Position numbers and translations under genes: made by a program
The notes under the pieces: generated by a model
Seen by the model: the letters and a program-made list of their open reading frames with translations, nothing else
Databases searched by the model: none
Told to the model about the DNA's origin: nothing
Shown: positions 33,976 through 44,082 of the stretch, one piece after another
Numbering within the stretch: position 1 is the stretch's first letter
How the letters are laid out: each line of letters begins with the position of its first letter
Source of the DNA: Gillisella vitis
GTDB taxonomy: Bacteria > Pseudomonadota > Alphaproteobacteria > Rhizobiales > Rhizobiaceae
Length of the DNA: 64,000 nucleotides
NCBI RefSeq assembly: GCF_001541345.2
Contig: NZ_LMVL02000003.1
Span: 1-64,000 of the forward strand
Direction of reading: 5' to 3'

Positions 33976-35382
33976 ATGTCGCGTGCCGGATTTCTGTTCA
34001 AGTCTACCGCCGTCAGGCTTTCGGCGCTTTACATCATTCTGTTTGCGCTTTGCGCCGCTTTTCTGGTGATCTATGTCACGGCGCTTTCGGAACGTCTGCT
34101 CAATCAGCAGACCCGCGATAGCCTGCAACAGGAGGTGACCGAAATCGAGCGCGCCTATGAAAAGGGCGGGGTCGAAAATCTGCTGCGGCTGATGGAGCGG
34201 CGCATGCGCCAGCCCGGTGCCAATCTCTATGTCATTGCTGGGCCAAACGGCGAATTTCTGGCGGGCAATGTCAGCTCTGTCGAGCCGGGCATGCTGGACC
34301 GCGAGGGCTGGACGAATTTTCCCTTCGCGTATAACCGCTATGCCGAAACAGGGCCTGCCCGTCCGCATCTGGCGATTGCCAATGTGCTGGCGCTGGACAA
34401 TGGGCTGCGCATTCTGGTCGGGCGGGATCTGGGCGAACCGACCAAATTCCGCATTCTGGTGCGCAAAGCGCTGATGGTGGCGCTCGCGATCATGGGGGCA
34501 GGGGCTTTGGTGATCTGGTTTGCCATTGGCCGCAATGCCCTGAAGCGCATCGACCGGGTCTCTGCCGCGAGCAAGAAGATCATGGCGGGCGATCTTGGTC
34601 AGCGTCTGCCGGTCTCCGGTTCCGGCGATGAATTTGACCGGCTGTCGCGCTCGCTGAACGATATGCTGGAGCGGATCGAAAAGCTCAATGAGGGTCTTCG
34701 CCAGGTCTCCGACAATATCGCCCATGACCTGAAGACGCCGCTGACGCGGCTGCGCAACAAGGCCGCCGATGCGCTGGCCGAGGATGATGACCTGCTGCGC
34801 CGTCAGGCGCTGGAAGGGATTATCGGTGAATCGGATCAGTTGATCCGCACGTTCAACGCGTTGCTGATGATTTCCCGTGTCGAGGCGGGCTCGATTGCCG
34901 CCGAGCTTTCCGATCTCGATGCCTCCGGCATTGCTGCCGATACCGCTGAGCTTTACGAGCCGGTGGCCGAGGAGGCGGGCTATGTGCTGGCAAGTGATAT
35001 TGTCCCCGGCATTACCGTTCGGGGCAATCGCGAACTGATTGGCCAGGCGATTTTCAACCTGCTCGACAATGCCATCAAATATGCGGGTGAAGGTGGCAGC
35101 GAAATCCGCATGGTGCTGGTAAAGACGCCGGGCGGTGAGGCGCGTCTCAGCGTCTGCGACCATGGTCCAGGCATTGCGGCGGAGCGCCGGGAAGATGTGG
35201 TCAAGCGTTTCGTGCGGCTGGATGAAAGCCGAAGCAAACCCGGCACTGGTCTTGGCCTGTCGCTGGTTGAAGCGGTGATGGCGCTACATGGCGGGCGGCT
35301 GGAACTGAGCGATACCGATACCGCCAATTCCGAGTGTCCCGGACTGACGGCCACCATGGTCTTTCCGCGTGTAACCGCATAA
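33976..35382 (+). CDS. sensor histidine kinase, partner of the regulator at 33289-33966
   Basis: 468-aa membrane sensor kinase. Two membrane segments (about residues 13-35 and 160-182) flank a periplasmic domain of about 120 residues; a HAMP domain (AIGRNALKRIDRVSAASKKI) follows. Phospho-acceptor His in IAHDLKTPLTRLRNKA (about 253); N box FNLLDNAIKYAG, G boxes DHGPGIAAER and PGTGLGLSLVEAV. Proximity to degP suggests an envelope-stress input, which is inference. It is 9 bp from the regulator gene and 73 bp from glnE. Confidence 0.87.
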   Translation: MSRAGFLFKSTAVRLSALYIILFALCAAFLVIYVTALSERLLNQQTRDSLQQEVTEIERAYEKGGVENLLRLMERRMRQPGANLYVIAGPNGEFLAGNVSSVEPGMLDREGWTNFPFAYNRYAETGPARPHLAIANVLALDNGLRILVGRDLGEPTKFRILVRKALMVALAIMGAGALVIWFAIGRNALKRIDRVSAASKKIMAGDLGQRLPVSGSGDEFDRLSRSLNDMLERIEKLNEGLRQVSDNIAHDLKTPLTRLRNKAADALAEDDDLLRRQALEGIIGESDQLIRTFNALLMISRVEAGSIAAELSDLDASGIAADTAELYEPVAEEAGYVLASDIVPGITVRGNRELIGQAIFNLLDNAIKYAGEGGSEIRMVLVKTPGGEARLSVCDHGPGIAAERREDVVKRFVRLDESRSKPGTGLGLSLVEAVMALHGGRLELSDTDTANSECPGLTATMVFPRVTA

Positions 35383-35455
35383 ACTTCTCCCAACCCGCTA
35401 TGGCCGCTTTGTAAAAGGCAGGACCGAACGAAAACAGGCGGGATGGAGGATTTGC

Positions 35456-38400
35456 ATGCCCAAGGACCAGCCCGTTTTGCCGGAAACCGTGTTTCTGCGC
35501 GATGTCGCCGAAGATGTCGTCAAACCGCTGAACAAAGTGGAGACCAAGGCTGTCTTTGCTGTGCTGAAGGAGCTTGGCAGGGACACGCCTGAGATCGCAG
35601 CCCTGCTTTCGGATGAGACGCCGCTCAAATCCTTCATTATCGCTGCCCTGACGCTGTCGCCCTATCTGCGTGAGACGGCGGCGCTGCGTCCTGATTTGCT
35701 TGTGCGCGCGCTGCATGCCCCTTTGGAGGAGAGCCTGAATGGGTTGGTGGAGCACGCGCGCCATGCCTGGCGACCGGAGCAGGAAGGAGTGTCGCCAACC
35801 GAGGCCATGGTGATGACCAGGTTGCGTCAGGCCAAGCGGAGCTTGTCCTTCCTGCTGGCAATGGCCGATCTGGGCCGATTGTTTCATCCCCGCCAGACGA
35901 CGCTATGGCTGTCGCGGATGGCGGATGCGGCAATCGCCTGCGCCATCGACCATCTTCTGTTGGCGGGCCATGAGGCGGGCAAGTTGCGGCTTGCAGACCG
36001 CGACGCGCCATCGAAAGACAGCGGCCTGATCGTACTGGGCATGGGCAAGCTTGGGGCGTTTGAGCTCAATTACTCGTCGGACATCGATCTCGTGGTGTTT
36101 TTCGAGCCGGATGCGGCGATGCTGATTGCGCCCGACGAGGCAACCGAGACCTATGGGCGGATGATGCGCCGGTTAATCCGCATTTTGCAGGAACGCACCG
36201 GTGATGGTTATGTGTTTCGCACCGATCTCAGGCTGCGTCCCGATCCGGGGGCCACGCCGCTTGCCATGCCGGTTGAGGCAGCGCTGATCTATTATGAGGG
36301 ACGCGGGCAGAACTGGGAGCGGGCCGCCTTTATCAAGGCCCGGGCGCTGGCGGGGGATCTTGTCGCAGGTCAGGCCTTTCTCAAGGAATTGGCACCCTTC
36401 GTGTTTCGAAAGTATCTCGACTATGCGGCGATTGCCGATATTCACTCGATCAAACGGCAGATTCATAGCCACCGGGGCCACGGCACCATTGCTGTCAAGG
36501 GCCATAACGTCAAGCTTGGGCGTGGCGGCATTCGAGAGATCGAGTTCTTCGCTCAGACCCAGCAATTGATCGCTGGTGGACGGATGCCGGATCTGCGGGT
36601 GCGCGGCACCGAGGCGGCGCTGGCGGCGTTGGAACAGGCTCGCTGGATCGATGCCGCCACCCGCGATGACCTGAGCGAGGCCTATTGGTTCCTGCGCGAT
36701 GTGGAGCACCGCATTCAGATGGTGCATGACGAGCAGAGCCATACGCTGCCGACCACCGAGGCCGAGTTGAAGCGCATCGCGCTGATGTGCGGTTTCGACA
36801 CCCCGGCAGGCTTTTCGCAGGCCCTGGAAAAGCGGTTGCGGTTGGTGGAGCGGCGTTACGGTCAGTTGTTTGAACAGGAAGACGATCTGTCTGTCGGCGG
36901 CAATCTGGTGTTTACCGGTCAAAAGGACGATCCCGATACGTTGAAAACGCTGGAAAAGCTCGGGTTTCACCGTCCTGAAGACATTTCCAGGGTGATCCGC
37001 ACTTGGCATTACGGACGCTATCGCGCTACGCAATCGGTGGAGGCCCGCGAACGATTGACGGAACTGACGCCGCGCCTGCTGAAGGAATTTGGCGAAAGCC
37101 GTCGCGCCGATGAGGCGCTGTTGCGGTTCGATGCGTTCCTGTCGGGCCTTCCCGCCGGTATCCAGCTGTTTTCGCTGCTTGGCAACAACCCGGCACTGCT
37201 GGAACTGATCGTTACCATCATGGCGGCGGCACCCCGGCTTGCCGCCACCATTGCCAGCCGTCCGCATGTTTTCGATGGCATGCTCGACCCCGGTCTGATG
37301 GCCGATCTGCCGACGCGTGATTATCTTGCCATGCGCCTCGATGCTTTTATTGGCGGTGTTTCGAATTACGAGGAATTGCTGGACCGCCTGCGGATCTTTG
37401 CCGCCGAGCAGCGTTTCCTGATCGGCATTCGCCTGATGACCGGGGCGATTTCCGGGACGGTGGCAGGTCATGCCTTTACCGATCTGGCCGATCTGGTGAT
37501 CGAGCAGGCCTTCCACGCCGTGCGCCGCGAAATGGAACGGGTCCATGGTCGGATCAAGGGTGGGCAATTGGCTCTGGTGGGCATGGGCAAGCTCGGTTCA
37601 CGGGAGCTGACAGCCGGCTCCGACGTTGATCTGATCGTGCTCTATGAATATGACGAGGACGCCGGAGACAGTGTCAGTGAGGGGGATGGCGTAAAGCCGC
37701 TCGATGCTGTGCGCTATTATACCCGTCTGACCCAGCGGTTGATTGCCGCCTTGTCCGCACCGACTGCCGAAGGCGTACTCTATGAGGTGGATATGCGGCT
37801 TCGTCCTTCCGGCAACAAGGGGCCCGTAGCAACCCGGCTGAGAGCCTTCGAGCGCTATCAGCGTGAGGAGGCCTGGACCTGGGAGCATATGGCACTGACC
37901 CGCGCCCGGCTGATCACCGGCGACGTCCCGCTGGTTGCACGGGCTGAAACGATCATTGCCGATATCCTGGCGCTGAAACGCGATCGCGCCGCTATTGCTG
38001 CCGATGTCAGCGAGATGCGTGGCATGATCGATAGCGAAAAACCGCCGAAGGACGGATGGGACTTGAAGCTCATGCCGGGCGGATTGGTGGATCTGGAATT
38101 TCTCGCCCAATATCTGATCCTGGTAGAACCGGGTCATGGACTGAAGACACAGGCCGGGCCGGAATTTTCACAGAGGGATATCACCACTGCCCAGCGTTTG
38201 AAGCAGGGTGGTGAGCGGGCGATGGATGCCGGTGATCTCGATCTCTGCCTTGCGGCCCTCACGCTCTATACAGAACTGTCGCAAGCAATAAGGGCCTGTG
38301 TCGAAGGAGGTTTCCGGCCGCAGGATGCGCCAGCGGGGCTGATCGATGTCGTCCTGCGGGTTGCCGATTGCCCGGACCTGAAAGTGCTGGAGGCCGAGTT

Positions 38401-38461
38401 GAAACGACTGTCCAAGGCGGTTCGGCGGATTTTTCAGACTGTTGTCAGCACCCGGCCCTGA
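35456..38461 (+). CDS. glnE: bifunctional glutamine synthetase adenylyltransferase/adenylyl-removing enzyme
   Basis: 1001-aa GlnE, which attaches and removes AMP on glutamine synthetase in response to PII and so sets nitrogen assimilation. Two nucleotidyltransferase domains are visible: LIVLGMGKLGAFELNYSSDIDLVVFF (about residues 180-205, adenylyl-removing half) and LALVGMGKLGSRELTAGSDVDLIVLY (about 704-729, adenylyltransferase half). GGAGG precedes ATG. The length is slightly above the usual 950-990 aa. Its last 28 bp overlap the end of the convergent kinase gene. Confidence 0.96.
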   Translation: MPKDQPVLPETVFLRDVAEDVVKPLNKVETKAVFAVLKELGRDTPEIAALLSDETPLKSFIIAALTLSPYLRETAALRPDLLVRALHAPLEESLNGLVEHARHAWRPEQEGVSPTEAMVMTRLRQAKRSLSFLLAMADLGRLFHPRQTTLWLSRMADAAIACAIDHLLLAGHEAGKLRLADRDAPSKDSGLIVLGMGKLGAFELNYSSDIDLVVFFEPDAAMLIAPDEATETYGRMMRRLIRILQERTGDGYVFRTDLRLRPDPGATPLAMPVEAALIYYEGRGQNWERAAFIKARALAGDLVAGQAFLKELAPFVFRKYLDYAAIADIHSIKRQIHSHRGHGTIAVKGHNVKLGRGGIREIEFFAQTQQLIAGGRMPDLRVRGTEAALAALEQARWIDAATRDDLSEAYWFLRDVEHRIQMVHDEQSHTLPTTEAELKRIALMCGFDTPAGFSQALEKRLRLVERRYGQLFEQEDDLSVGGNLVFTGQKDDPDTLKTLEKLGFHRPEDISRVIRTWHYGRYRATQSVEARERLTELTPRLLKEFGESRRADEALLRFDAFLSGLPAGIQLFSLLGNNPALLELIVTIMAAAPRLAATIASRPHVFDGMLDPGLMADLPTRDYLAMRLDAFIGGVSNYEELLDRLRIFAAEQRFLIGIRLMTGAISGTVAGHAFTDLADLVIEQAFHAVRREMERVHGRIKGGQLALVGMGKLGSRELTAGSDVDLIVLYEYDEDAGDSVSEGDGVKPLDAVRYYTRLTQRLIAALSAPTAEGVLYEVDMRLRPSGNKGPVATRLRAFERYQREEAWTWEHMALTRARLITGDVPLVARAETIIADILALKRDRAAIAADVSEMRGMIDSEKPPKDGWDLKLMPGGLVDLEFLAQYLILVEPGHGLKTQAGPEFSQRDITTAQRLKQGGERAMDAGDLDLCLAALTLYTELSQAIRACVEGGFRPQDAPAGLIDVVLRVADCPDLKVLEAELKRLSKAVRRIFQTVVSTRP

Positions 38462-40806
38462 GCGGCGGATTTGCGGCAGGGGGGAAGTGGCGAGGGGCTA
38501 TCCGGCACGTTGATCGAAACGACCGTCCCCTTGCCCTCGCGTGAGCGGATCCGCAGGCTGCCGCCATGCAGCATGATCAGCGAGCGGGAAATCGCCAGGC
38601 CCAGGCCGGATCCGCCCTTGCTCTTGGCATATTGGCTCTGCACCTGTTCGAAGGGCTGGCCGATCTTGCTGATGGCCTGTTTGGGAATGCCGATGCCGGT
38701 ATCTGACACCAGAAGCCGCACGGCACCATCGATCTTGTGGGCGCGCACGGAAATCCGTCCGCCTTCATTGGTGAATTTCACTGCGTTCGACAGGATGTTG
38801 AGCAGGATTTGCTTCAGGGCGCGCCGGTCGGCGGTCATGGCCAGACCTGAGGCGATGCGTTGTTCGATGGCGATATTCTTGTCCTTGGCGGAAATCGTCG
38901 TCAACCGTAGAGTTTCGTCGATCAGCGAGGCGAAATCTACATTTTCGCATTTCAGCAGCATATGGCCTGCCTCAATCTTCGACATGTCGAGAATGTCGTT
39001 GATGACGTTGAGAAGGTGCTTGCCGCTATCGTGGATATCGCGCGCATATTCGCCGTATTTCGGCGAGCCGATGGGCCCGAACATGCCGGTGGAAAGTATT
39101 TCGGAAAAGCCGAGGATGGCGTTGAGCGGTGTGCGCAACTCATGCGACATATTGGCGAGAAATTCTGACTTTGCCTTGTTGGCCGCTTCGGCGCGTTGCT
39201 TTTCTGCCAGGTATTTCTCGTTGGCTTCCGACAGTTCCGCCTTTTGCCGTTCCAGCTTTTTCTGCGACGAAGACAGGTCGCCAATGGTCGCCATCAGCCG
39301 ACGCTCTTGCTCGCGTAGCCGCTCCTGATGGCGCTTCAGCAGAGTAATATCGGTGCCAACAGAGACCAGGCCGCCATCGCGGGTGCGTCGCTCGTTGATT
39401 TGCAGCCAACGCTCGTCGGCCAGTTGTAACTCGGTAGTCCGCGAGCTTCCCTTGGCCGAGGGATCGGCAATGCGCCGTTGAATGATGGGGCGGGCAGCTG
39501 CCGCATCGACCACGGCGCGCTCTACGCCAGGCACCAGCACGCTGTCGGGCAGGCCGTAGACATGCTGAAAATGGGCGTTGCACATCACCAGTCGGTCGTT
39601 CTTGTCCCAGAGCACGAAGGCTTCTGAGGTGCATTCGATGGCATCGGCCAGTCGCTGGTCGGCCTCGGCATAGCGCTGTGCCAGCCGGTGCTGCTCCGTC
39701 ACGTCCATGGCGATGCCGATTACGTGCGGGCTGCCGGAACTGGTGCGGATCACCTGGGCGCGGGCGCGCAGCCAGACATAATGGCCATTGGCGTGACGCA
39801 TGCGAAACACTTGGTCGATATGGCGGTCGCCGTCCCGGCCAATGGTGCGGGCCAGCGCATAAAGATTGCCGTCATCGGGGTGCATCAACTGGGCAGCGTC
39901 GGCAAAGCCAAGCGGTTCGCTGGACGGTGGCAGGCCGAGAATGTCGAACATCGAGCGCGACCAGACCAGTTTTCGGCTGGCGAGATCGAAATCCCATAAG
40001 CCGCAGCGACCGCGAGACAGGGCAGTTTCGACCCGGCGATTGGAATCGACGAACACATCCGACGTCTCGCGCGCCCGCTTTGCCTGGGCGAAATAGGCAT
40101 AGAGAATGCCCATCAGGATCAGCGAGATGGCCGAAAATAGTGTGACGTTGAGAGCGAGTTCCGCCCGCCAGTAATCGGCAGCGGATTTCAGCGAATGGGC
40201 GGCCAGCACCAGCGCGCCGTCCGTGCCGGTTGGGGTCAGCACGGCGATATGGCGAAAGCCGTTGATGTCGGTTTCTACCGCGCCGGTCTGGTCTCCGAAA
40301 TTGCGGAGCACCGCGACCTGTGGAAACAGCGCCATGATCTGCATGCCGACAAAACTGCGGCCGTTGCCAGAACTGGCGACCACCCGGCCTTCAGGATCGA
40401 GCAAGAGAACGAAGCTCTCGTCATCGAGAAGATTGGGCGGCAGAAAACGCTTGATCAGCGCCTCTGCTTTGTCTCGGCCAAGTTCCGCAGGAAGCTCAGG
40501 GCCGGATGATAAGGCGGCGGCCGCCGCAGAGGCCATCATCGCGGTGGAGTGACGGATGGCGCTTTCCATTCGCGCATATTCCGAGACAAGCCCCATGCCG
40601 CGCGCCATGGCGATGACGATCAGAAAAGCGACCACCAGAATAGGAATGACTTGGCGAAGGGCCGCATCAGTATTGGAAATTGAAAGGCTTCGGACGACGT
40701 ATGCAACGCCTCCGTGGTTCTTGACCGCATCCAGAAATGACAGATATCCGGGAAATTCCGGTCGCAACCGATCATCGGCTGCGGTCGCCCGCTGCACGTT
40801 TGCCAT
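38434..40806 (-). CDS. pleC: PAS-containing sensor histidine kinase, PleC-like cell-cycle kinase
   Basis: 790-aa kinase. Two membrane segments (about residues 50-70 and 220-242) enclose a periplasmic domain; then two PAS/PAC domains (GLWDFDLASRKLVWSRSMFDILG; AFVLWDKNDRLVMCNAHFQHVYG), a coiled coil, and the PleC/DivJ-type HisKA core ANMSHELRTPLNAILGFSEI (His about 555) with HATPase motifs ILSNAVKFTNEGG, DTGIGIPK and GGSGLGLAISRSL. No receiver domain. The HisKA segment and the place next to glnE and pepN suit PleC, the DivK phosphatase/kinase controlling polarity in rhizobia. PleC identity is inferred; another PdhS-type kinase is the alternative. Confidence 0.8.
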   Translation of the reverse strand: MANVQRATAADDRLRPEFPGYLSFLDAVKNHGGVAYVVRSLSISNTDAALRQVIPILVVAFLIVIAMARGMGLVSEYARMESAIRHSTAMMASAAAAALSSGPELPAELGRDKAEALIKRFLPPNLLDDESFVLLLDPEGRVVASSGNGRSFVGMQIMALFPQVAVLRNFGDQTGAVETDINGFRHIAVLTPTGTDGALVLAAHSLKSAADYWRAELALNVTLFSAISLILMGILYAYFAQAKRARETSDVFVDSNRRVETALSRGRCGLWDFDLASRKLVWSRSMFDILGLPPSSEPLGFADAAQLMHPDDGNLYALARTIGRDGDRHIDQVFRMRHANGHYVWLRARAQVIRTSSGSPHVIGIAMDVTEQHRLAQRYAEADQRLADAIECTSEAFVLWDKNDRLVMCNAHFQHVYGLPDSVLVPGVERAVVDAAAARPIIQRRIADPSAKGSSRTTELQLADERWLQINERRTRDGGLVSVGTDITLLKRHQERLREQERRLMATIGDLSSSQKKLERQKAELSEANEKYLAEKQRAEAANKAKSEFLANMSHELRTPLNAILGFSEILSTGMFGPIGSPKYGEYARDIHDSGKHLLNVINDILDMSKIEAGHMLLKCENVDFASLIDETLRLTTISAKDKNIAIEQRIASGLAMTADRRALKQILLNILSNAVKFTNEGGRISVRAHKIDGAVRLLVSDTGIGIPKQAISKIGQPFEQVQSQYAKSKGGSGLGLAISRSLIMLHGGSLRIRSREGKGTVVSINVPDSPSPLPPCRKSAAQGRVLTTV

Positions 40807-41032
40807 TGTCCCTGCCTTGATCCCTCGTCCTGATTCGGCGCGCCGCTCGCTCCAAATCTAACCTAATGAATCATCAGGGATTCTTCCTGTCCAGTCGAAA
40901 AAACTAACCACTTGTTAACCTCTTGCGAAGAATCAGCTTTTCATGATCGCGTGACTGTTGCAGCCGCACATATCAGGCCTCGAATCAGGCCTGCATCGAC
41001 AGCGCATATGCATTCACTCCAGGCGTGCGCAG

Positions 41033-41068
41033 AAAAAAGGGGCGGACGCATGTGCGACCACCCCTTTT
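41033..41068 (-). terminator. rho-independent terminator of pepN
   Basis: On the minus strand AAAAGGGG (complement of 41061-41068) pairs with CCCCTTTT (complement of 41035-41042), extended by GG-CGCA/TGCG-CC pairing inside, and ends in a run of six T. It lies about 22 bp beyond the pepN stop. Confidence 0.85.
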
Positions 41069-41090
41069 GGAAGACCAGAACTGGAGGCAT

Positions 41091-43769
41091 TCAGCCTTTC
41101 AGCATCCGCTCGACGATGTCACGGACATCGTTGGAAAGCCCGTTTGAGCTTTCGATAAGGGCGAGCGCTGCCTTGGCCTTGGCCGCGCGGATCGGCTCAA
41201 GCTTTTGCCAGGTGCGCATCGAGGTCAGCAGGCGGGCGGCAAGCTGCGGATTGCGCTTGTCGATGGCCAGAATTTGCTCAGCAAGGAAATCATAGGCCTT
41301 GCCATCGGCGCGGTGGAACCCGGTCGGATTAGAAAAGGCAAAGCTGCCGATCAGCGCGCGAACGCGGTTCGGATTGCTGGCGTTGAACAGCGGATTGTGC
41401 ATGAGGGACTGAATCCTCTCCAGTGCGCCATCTCCGGGAATGGTGGCTTGAATGGAAAACCACTTGTCCAGAACCAATGCATTCTGGGCAAACCGTGTCT
41501 GGAAATTGGCCAGCGCTGCCTGCGCCTCTTCCGTGGCACCAAAGTGATAGGCGAGAATGCCCAGGGAATGGGAGAGATCTGTCATGTTATCGGCTTTGTC
41601 ATAGGCCTCGGCGGCCTTGGACGGGTCGCCTTTTGCCTGAACGAGATAGCCGAGTGCTGCATTTTTCAACGCTCGTTTGCCTGCTGCGGCGGCATCTGGG
41701 CTATAGGGGGTCTCTGTTGCCATATCGTCGTAGAGGCGAGCAAACAGATCAGCGCCATCAATAGCAATATCGGCGAGCACCGCTTGGCGTGCTTGATGGA
41801 TGGCGTCCGGGTCGATGTCGCTGCCCAGTTCGCGGGCGATATCGGCTTCGCTCGGTAGCGCCAACGCCTGGGCGCGGAAGGCGGGCTCAAGCGCATCGTC
41901 TGCGATGATGGCAAGCAGACTTTGTTTCAGGGCATCGTTTGCCTTGATGGATGCTTTATCGGTTGCGTCCTTGGCCGTGTCGTTTTTGGTGGAGAGCTGG
42001 CGCGCGTTGTCGCATAGAACCGGCAAGGCAAGGTCGGTCAGCGCCTGCCAGCGGGAGAACAGGTCGCTATCGTGGCGGGCGATCAGCGCCAGATCCGCAC
42101 TTGCCTGGCTGAAATGCAGGATGACGGGTGCCGAAAAACCCCGATTGAGCGACAGGACCGGACGTTCCTTCACGCCTGAAAATTGGAATACTTGCCGGCG
42201 TTCTGTCAGATGCAGCACGTCGCCGCTGATTTCGCCGCCGTCCACGGTTGCTGTGTCAAGCGGCGTGCCATCTGCCGCCAGAAGCCCAAAGCGCAGCGGA
42301 ATATGCATCGGCTGCTTGTTCGGCTGGCCGGGTGTCGGCGGGATCACCTGTTCCAGCTCGACAGTAAACAGGCTCGAGCCGGTATCGTAGTCGCAGGATA
42401 CCGTCACATTCGGCGTACCAGCCTGATTATACCAGAGAGAGAACTGGGTAAGATCGCGCCCGGACACTTCCGCGAAGCAGACAACGAAATCCTCGACCGT
42501 TGCCGCGTCGCCGTCGTGACGTTCGAAATAGAGATCCATACCGGCCTTGAACAGGTCCGGGCCGAGGATGGTGGCGATCATCCCGGTGACTTCAGAGCCT
42601 TTTTCATAGACTGTAGTCGTGTAGAAGTTATTGATTTCCTTGTAGGTATTCGGGCGTACCGGATGCGCGAGCGGCCCGGAATCCTCAACGAACTGTTCGG
42701 CGCGCAAATGCCGGACTTCGGCGATGCGCTTGACAGCGCGTGAGCGCTGATCGGCGGAAAACTGGTGATCGCGATAGACTGTCAGCCCTTCCTTCAGGCA
42801 GAGCTGGAACCAGTCGCGGCAGGTGATGCGGTTGCCGGTCCAGTTATGGAAATATTCGTGGGCGATGATCGCCTCGATATTGGCATAGTCGGCATCGGTG
42901 GCGGTTTGCGGATCGGCCAGCACATATTTGTCGTTGAAGACATTCAGGCCCTTGTTTTCCATGGCCCCCATGTTGAAATCCGACACGGCGACGATCATGA
43001 AAATATCCAGATCGTATTCGCGTCCGAACACATCCTCATCCCATTTCATCGAACGCTTCAGGGCATCCATCGCGTAGGCGGCGCGGGGTTCCTTGCCGTG
43101 CTCCACATAGATTTTCAACGCGACCTCGCGGCCCGACACCGTGGTGAACGTGTCCTCGATCAGGCCGAGATCACCTGCCACCAGTGCAAACAGGTAGCTG
43201 GGCTTGGGATGGGGATCGAACCAGGCGGCAAAATGCTTGCCCTCACCATAGCCCGCACCACCCAGGAAATTACCGTTCGACAACAGCAGCGGATTGGCTT
43301 GCTTGTCAGCGATGATATTGACGGTATAGACCGACAATACGTCTGGTCGATCTGGGAAATAGGTGATGCGGCGGAAGCCTTCGGCCTCGCACTGGGTGCA
43401 ATAAATGCCGTTCGAGCGGTAAAGCCCCATCAACTGGGTATTGGCTTCAGGATTGATCAGCGTAGTAATGGTGATCTCAAAGGGCTCGGCAGCAGGAAGA
43501 TCGCGGATCGTCAGTGAGCGCGCAGTGGCGCTATAGCGCTCCGGCTCCAGTTCGATCTGGTCGAACAGCACGCTGGAGAGAACCAGATCGTCGCCGTCCA
43601 GTATCAGCGGTGCGGTGACATCAGCACCTTCACGACGATGGAAGATCAGGCGGGCCTCGACCTTGGTGTCTGTTGGATCAAGCTCGAAAGTCAGGTCCAC
43701 TCGCTCCAGGACAAACTCGGTCGGGCGATAATCCGCCAGGCTGACAACCTGGCCCGTTTCTGTACGCAT
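41091..43769 (-). CDS. pepN: aminopeptidase N, M1 family metallopeptidase
   Basis: 892-aa zinc aminopeptidase of the cytoplasm, releasing N-terminal residues from peptides. The substrate-anchoring MGAMENKGLNVFND precedes the zinc site AHEYFHNWTGNR (HExxH, about residues 306-317) and the third ligand Glu in LKEGLTVYRDHQFS about 18 residues later. N-terminal beta-domain shows GLYRSNGIYCTQCEAEGFRRITYFPDRPD, the typical PepN exopeptidase region, and the helical C-terminus is complete. ATG 43769 (AGGA 8 nt upstream) is preferred over the TTG just before it. Followed by a clear terminator. Confidence 0.95.
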   Translation of the reverse strand: MRTETGQVVSLADYRPTEFVLERVDLTFELDPTDTKVEARLIFHRREGADVTAPLILDGDDLVLSSVLFDQIELEPERYSATARSLTIRDLPAAEPFEITITTLINPEANTQLMGLYRSNGIYCTQCEAEGFRRITYFPDRPDVLSVYTVNIIADKQANPLLLSNGNFLGGAGYGEGKHFAAWFDPHPKPSYLFALVAGDLGLIEDTFTTVSGREVALKIYVEHGKEPRAAYAMDALKRSMKWDEDVFGREYDLDIFMIVAVSDFNMGAMENKGLNVFNDKYVLADPQTATDADYANIEAIIAHEYFHNWTGNRITCRDWFQLCLKEGLTVYRDHQFSADQRSRAVKRIAEVRHLRAEQFVEDSGPLAHPVRPNTYKEINNFYTTTVYEKGSEVTGMIATILGPDLFKAGMDLYFERHDGDAATVEDFVVCFAEVSGRDLTQFSLWYNQAGTPNVTVSCDYDTGSSLFTVELEQVIPPTPGQPNKQPMHIPLRFGLLAADGTPLDTATVDGGEISGDVLHLTERRQVFQFSGVKERPVLSLNRGFSAPVILHFSQASADLALIARHDSDLFSRWQALTDLALPVLCDNARQLSTKNDTAKDATDKASIKANDALKQSLLAIIADDALEPAFRAQALALPSEADIARELGSDIDPDAIHQARQAVLADIAIDGADLFARLYDDMATETPYSPDAAAAGKRALKNAALGYLVQAKGDPSKAAEAYDKADNMTDLSHSLGILAYHFGATEEAQAALANFQTRFAQNALVLDKWFSIQATIPGDGALERIQSLMHNPLFNASNPNRVRALIGSFAFSNPTGFHRADGKAYDFLAEQILAIDKRNPQLAARLLTSMRTWQKLEPIRAAKAKAALALIESSNGLSNDVRDIVERMLKG

Positions 43770-44082
43770 CAAAATATCCTGATCGTCCTATTGCAAATCG
43801 ACTACACGCGAGCGTTTCGATGGAACTGGCCAGCGCAATTCATGGGTATGATGACATCAATTTCTGAACGATTGCTAAAATCCGATCTATTATTGTTTAT
43901 TCTTGATGGCGCCAGATCATTTCCTTGTTTCACGAGATTATGGAAATGAGCTATCTCTTTGTTTCCAAAGACTTTCGATTGCCAAAACTGCTTTGTATGT
44001 TTGTTGGAAATATTCTGGCTGGAGGTCCGGCTTTGGGGGTGCCAGCAGGTCTCAGTGGGAGCGGATGGTCTGTAGACTTGGG
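43770..44082. other. intergenic region, no gene recognised
   Basis: 313 bases between the minus-strand chemoreceptor-like gene and pepN, rather AT-rich. It should contain the pepN promoter. No credible open frame, RNA gene or strong hairpin seen. Confidence 0.45.

Noticed and set aside
33685..35163. 492-codon minus-strand frame
   Set aside because: Opposite the response regulator and histidine kinase genes, both with full motif sets.
36173..37567. 464-codon minus-strand frame
   Set aside because: Opposite glnE, between its two nucleotidyltransferase domains.
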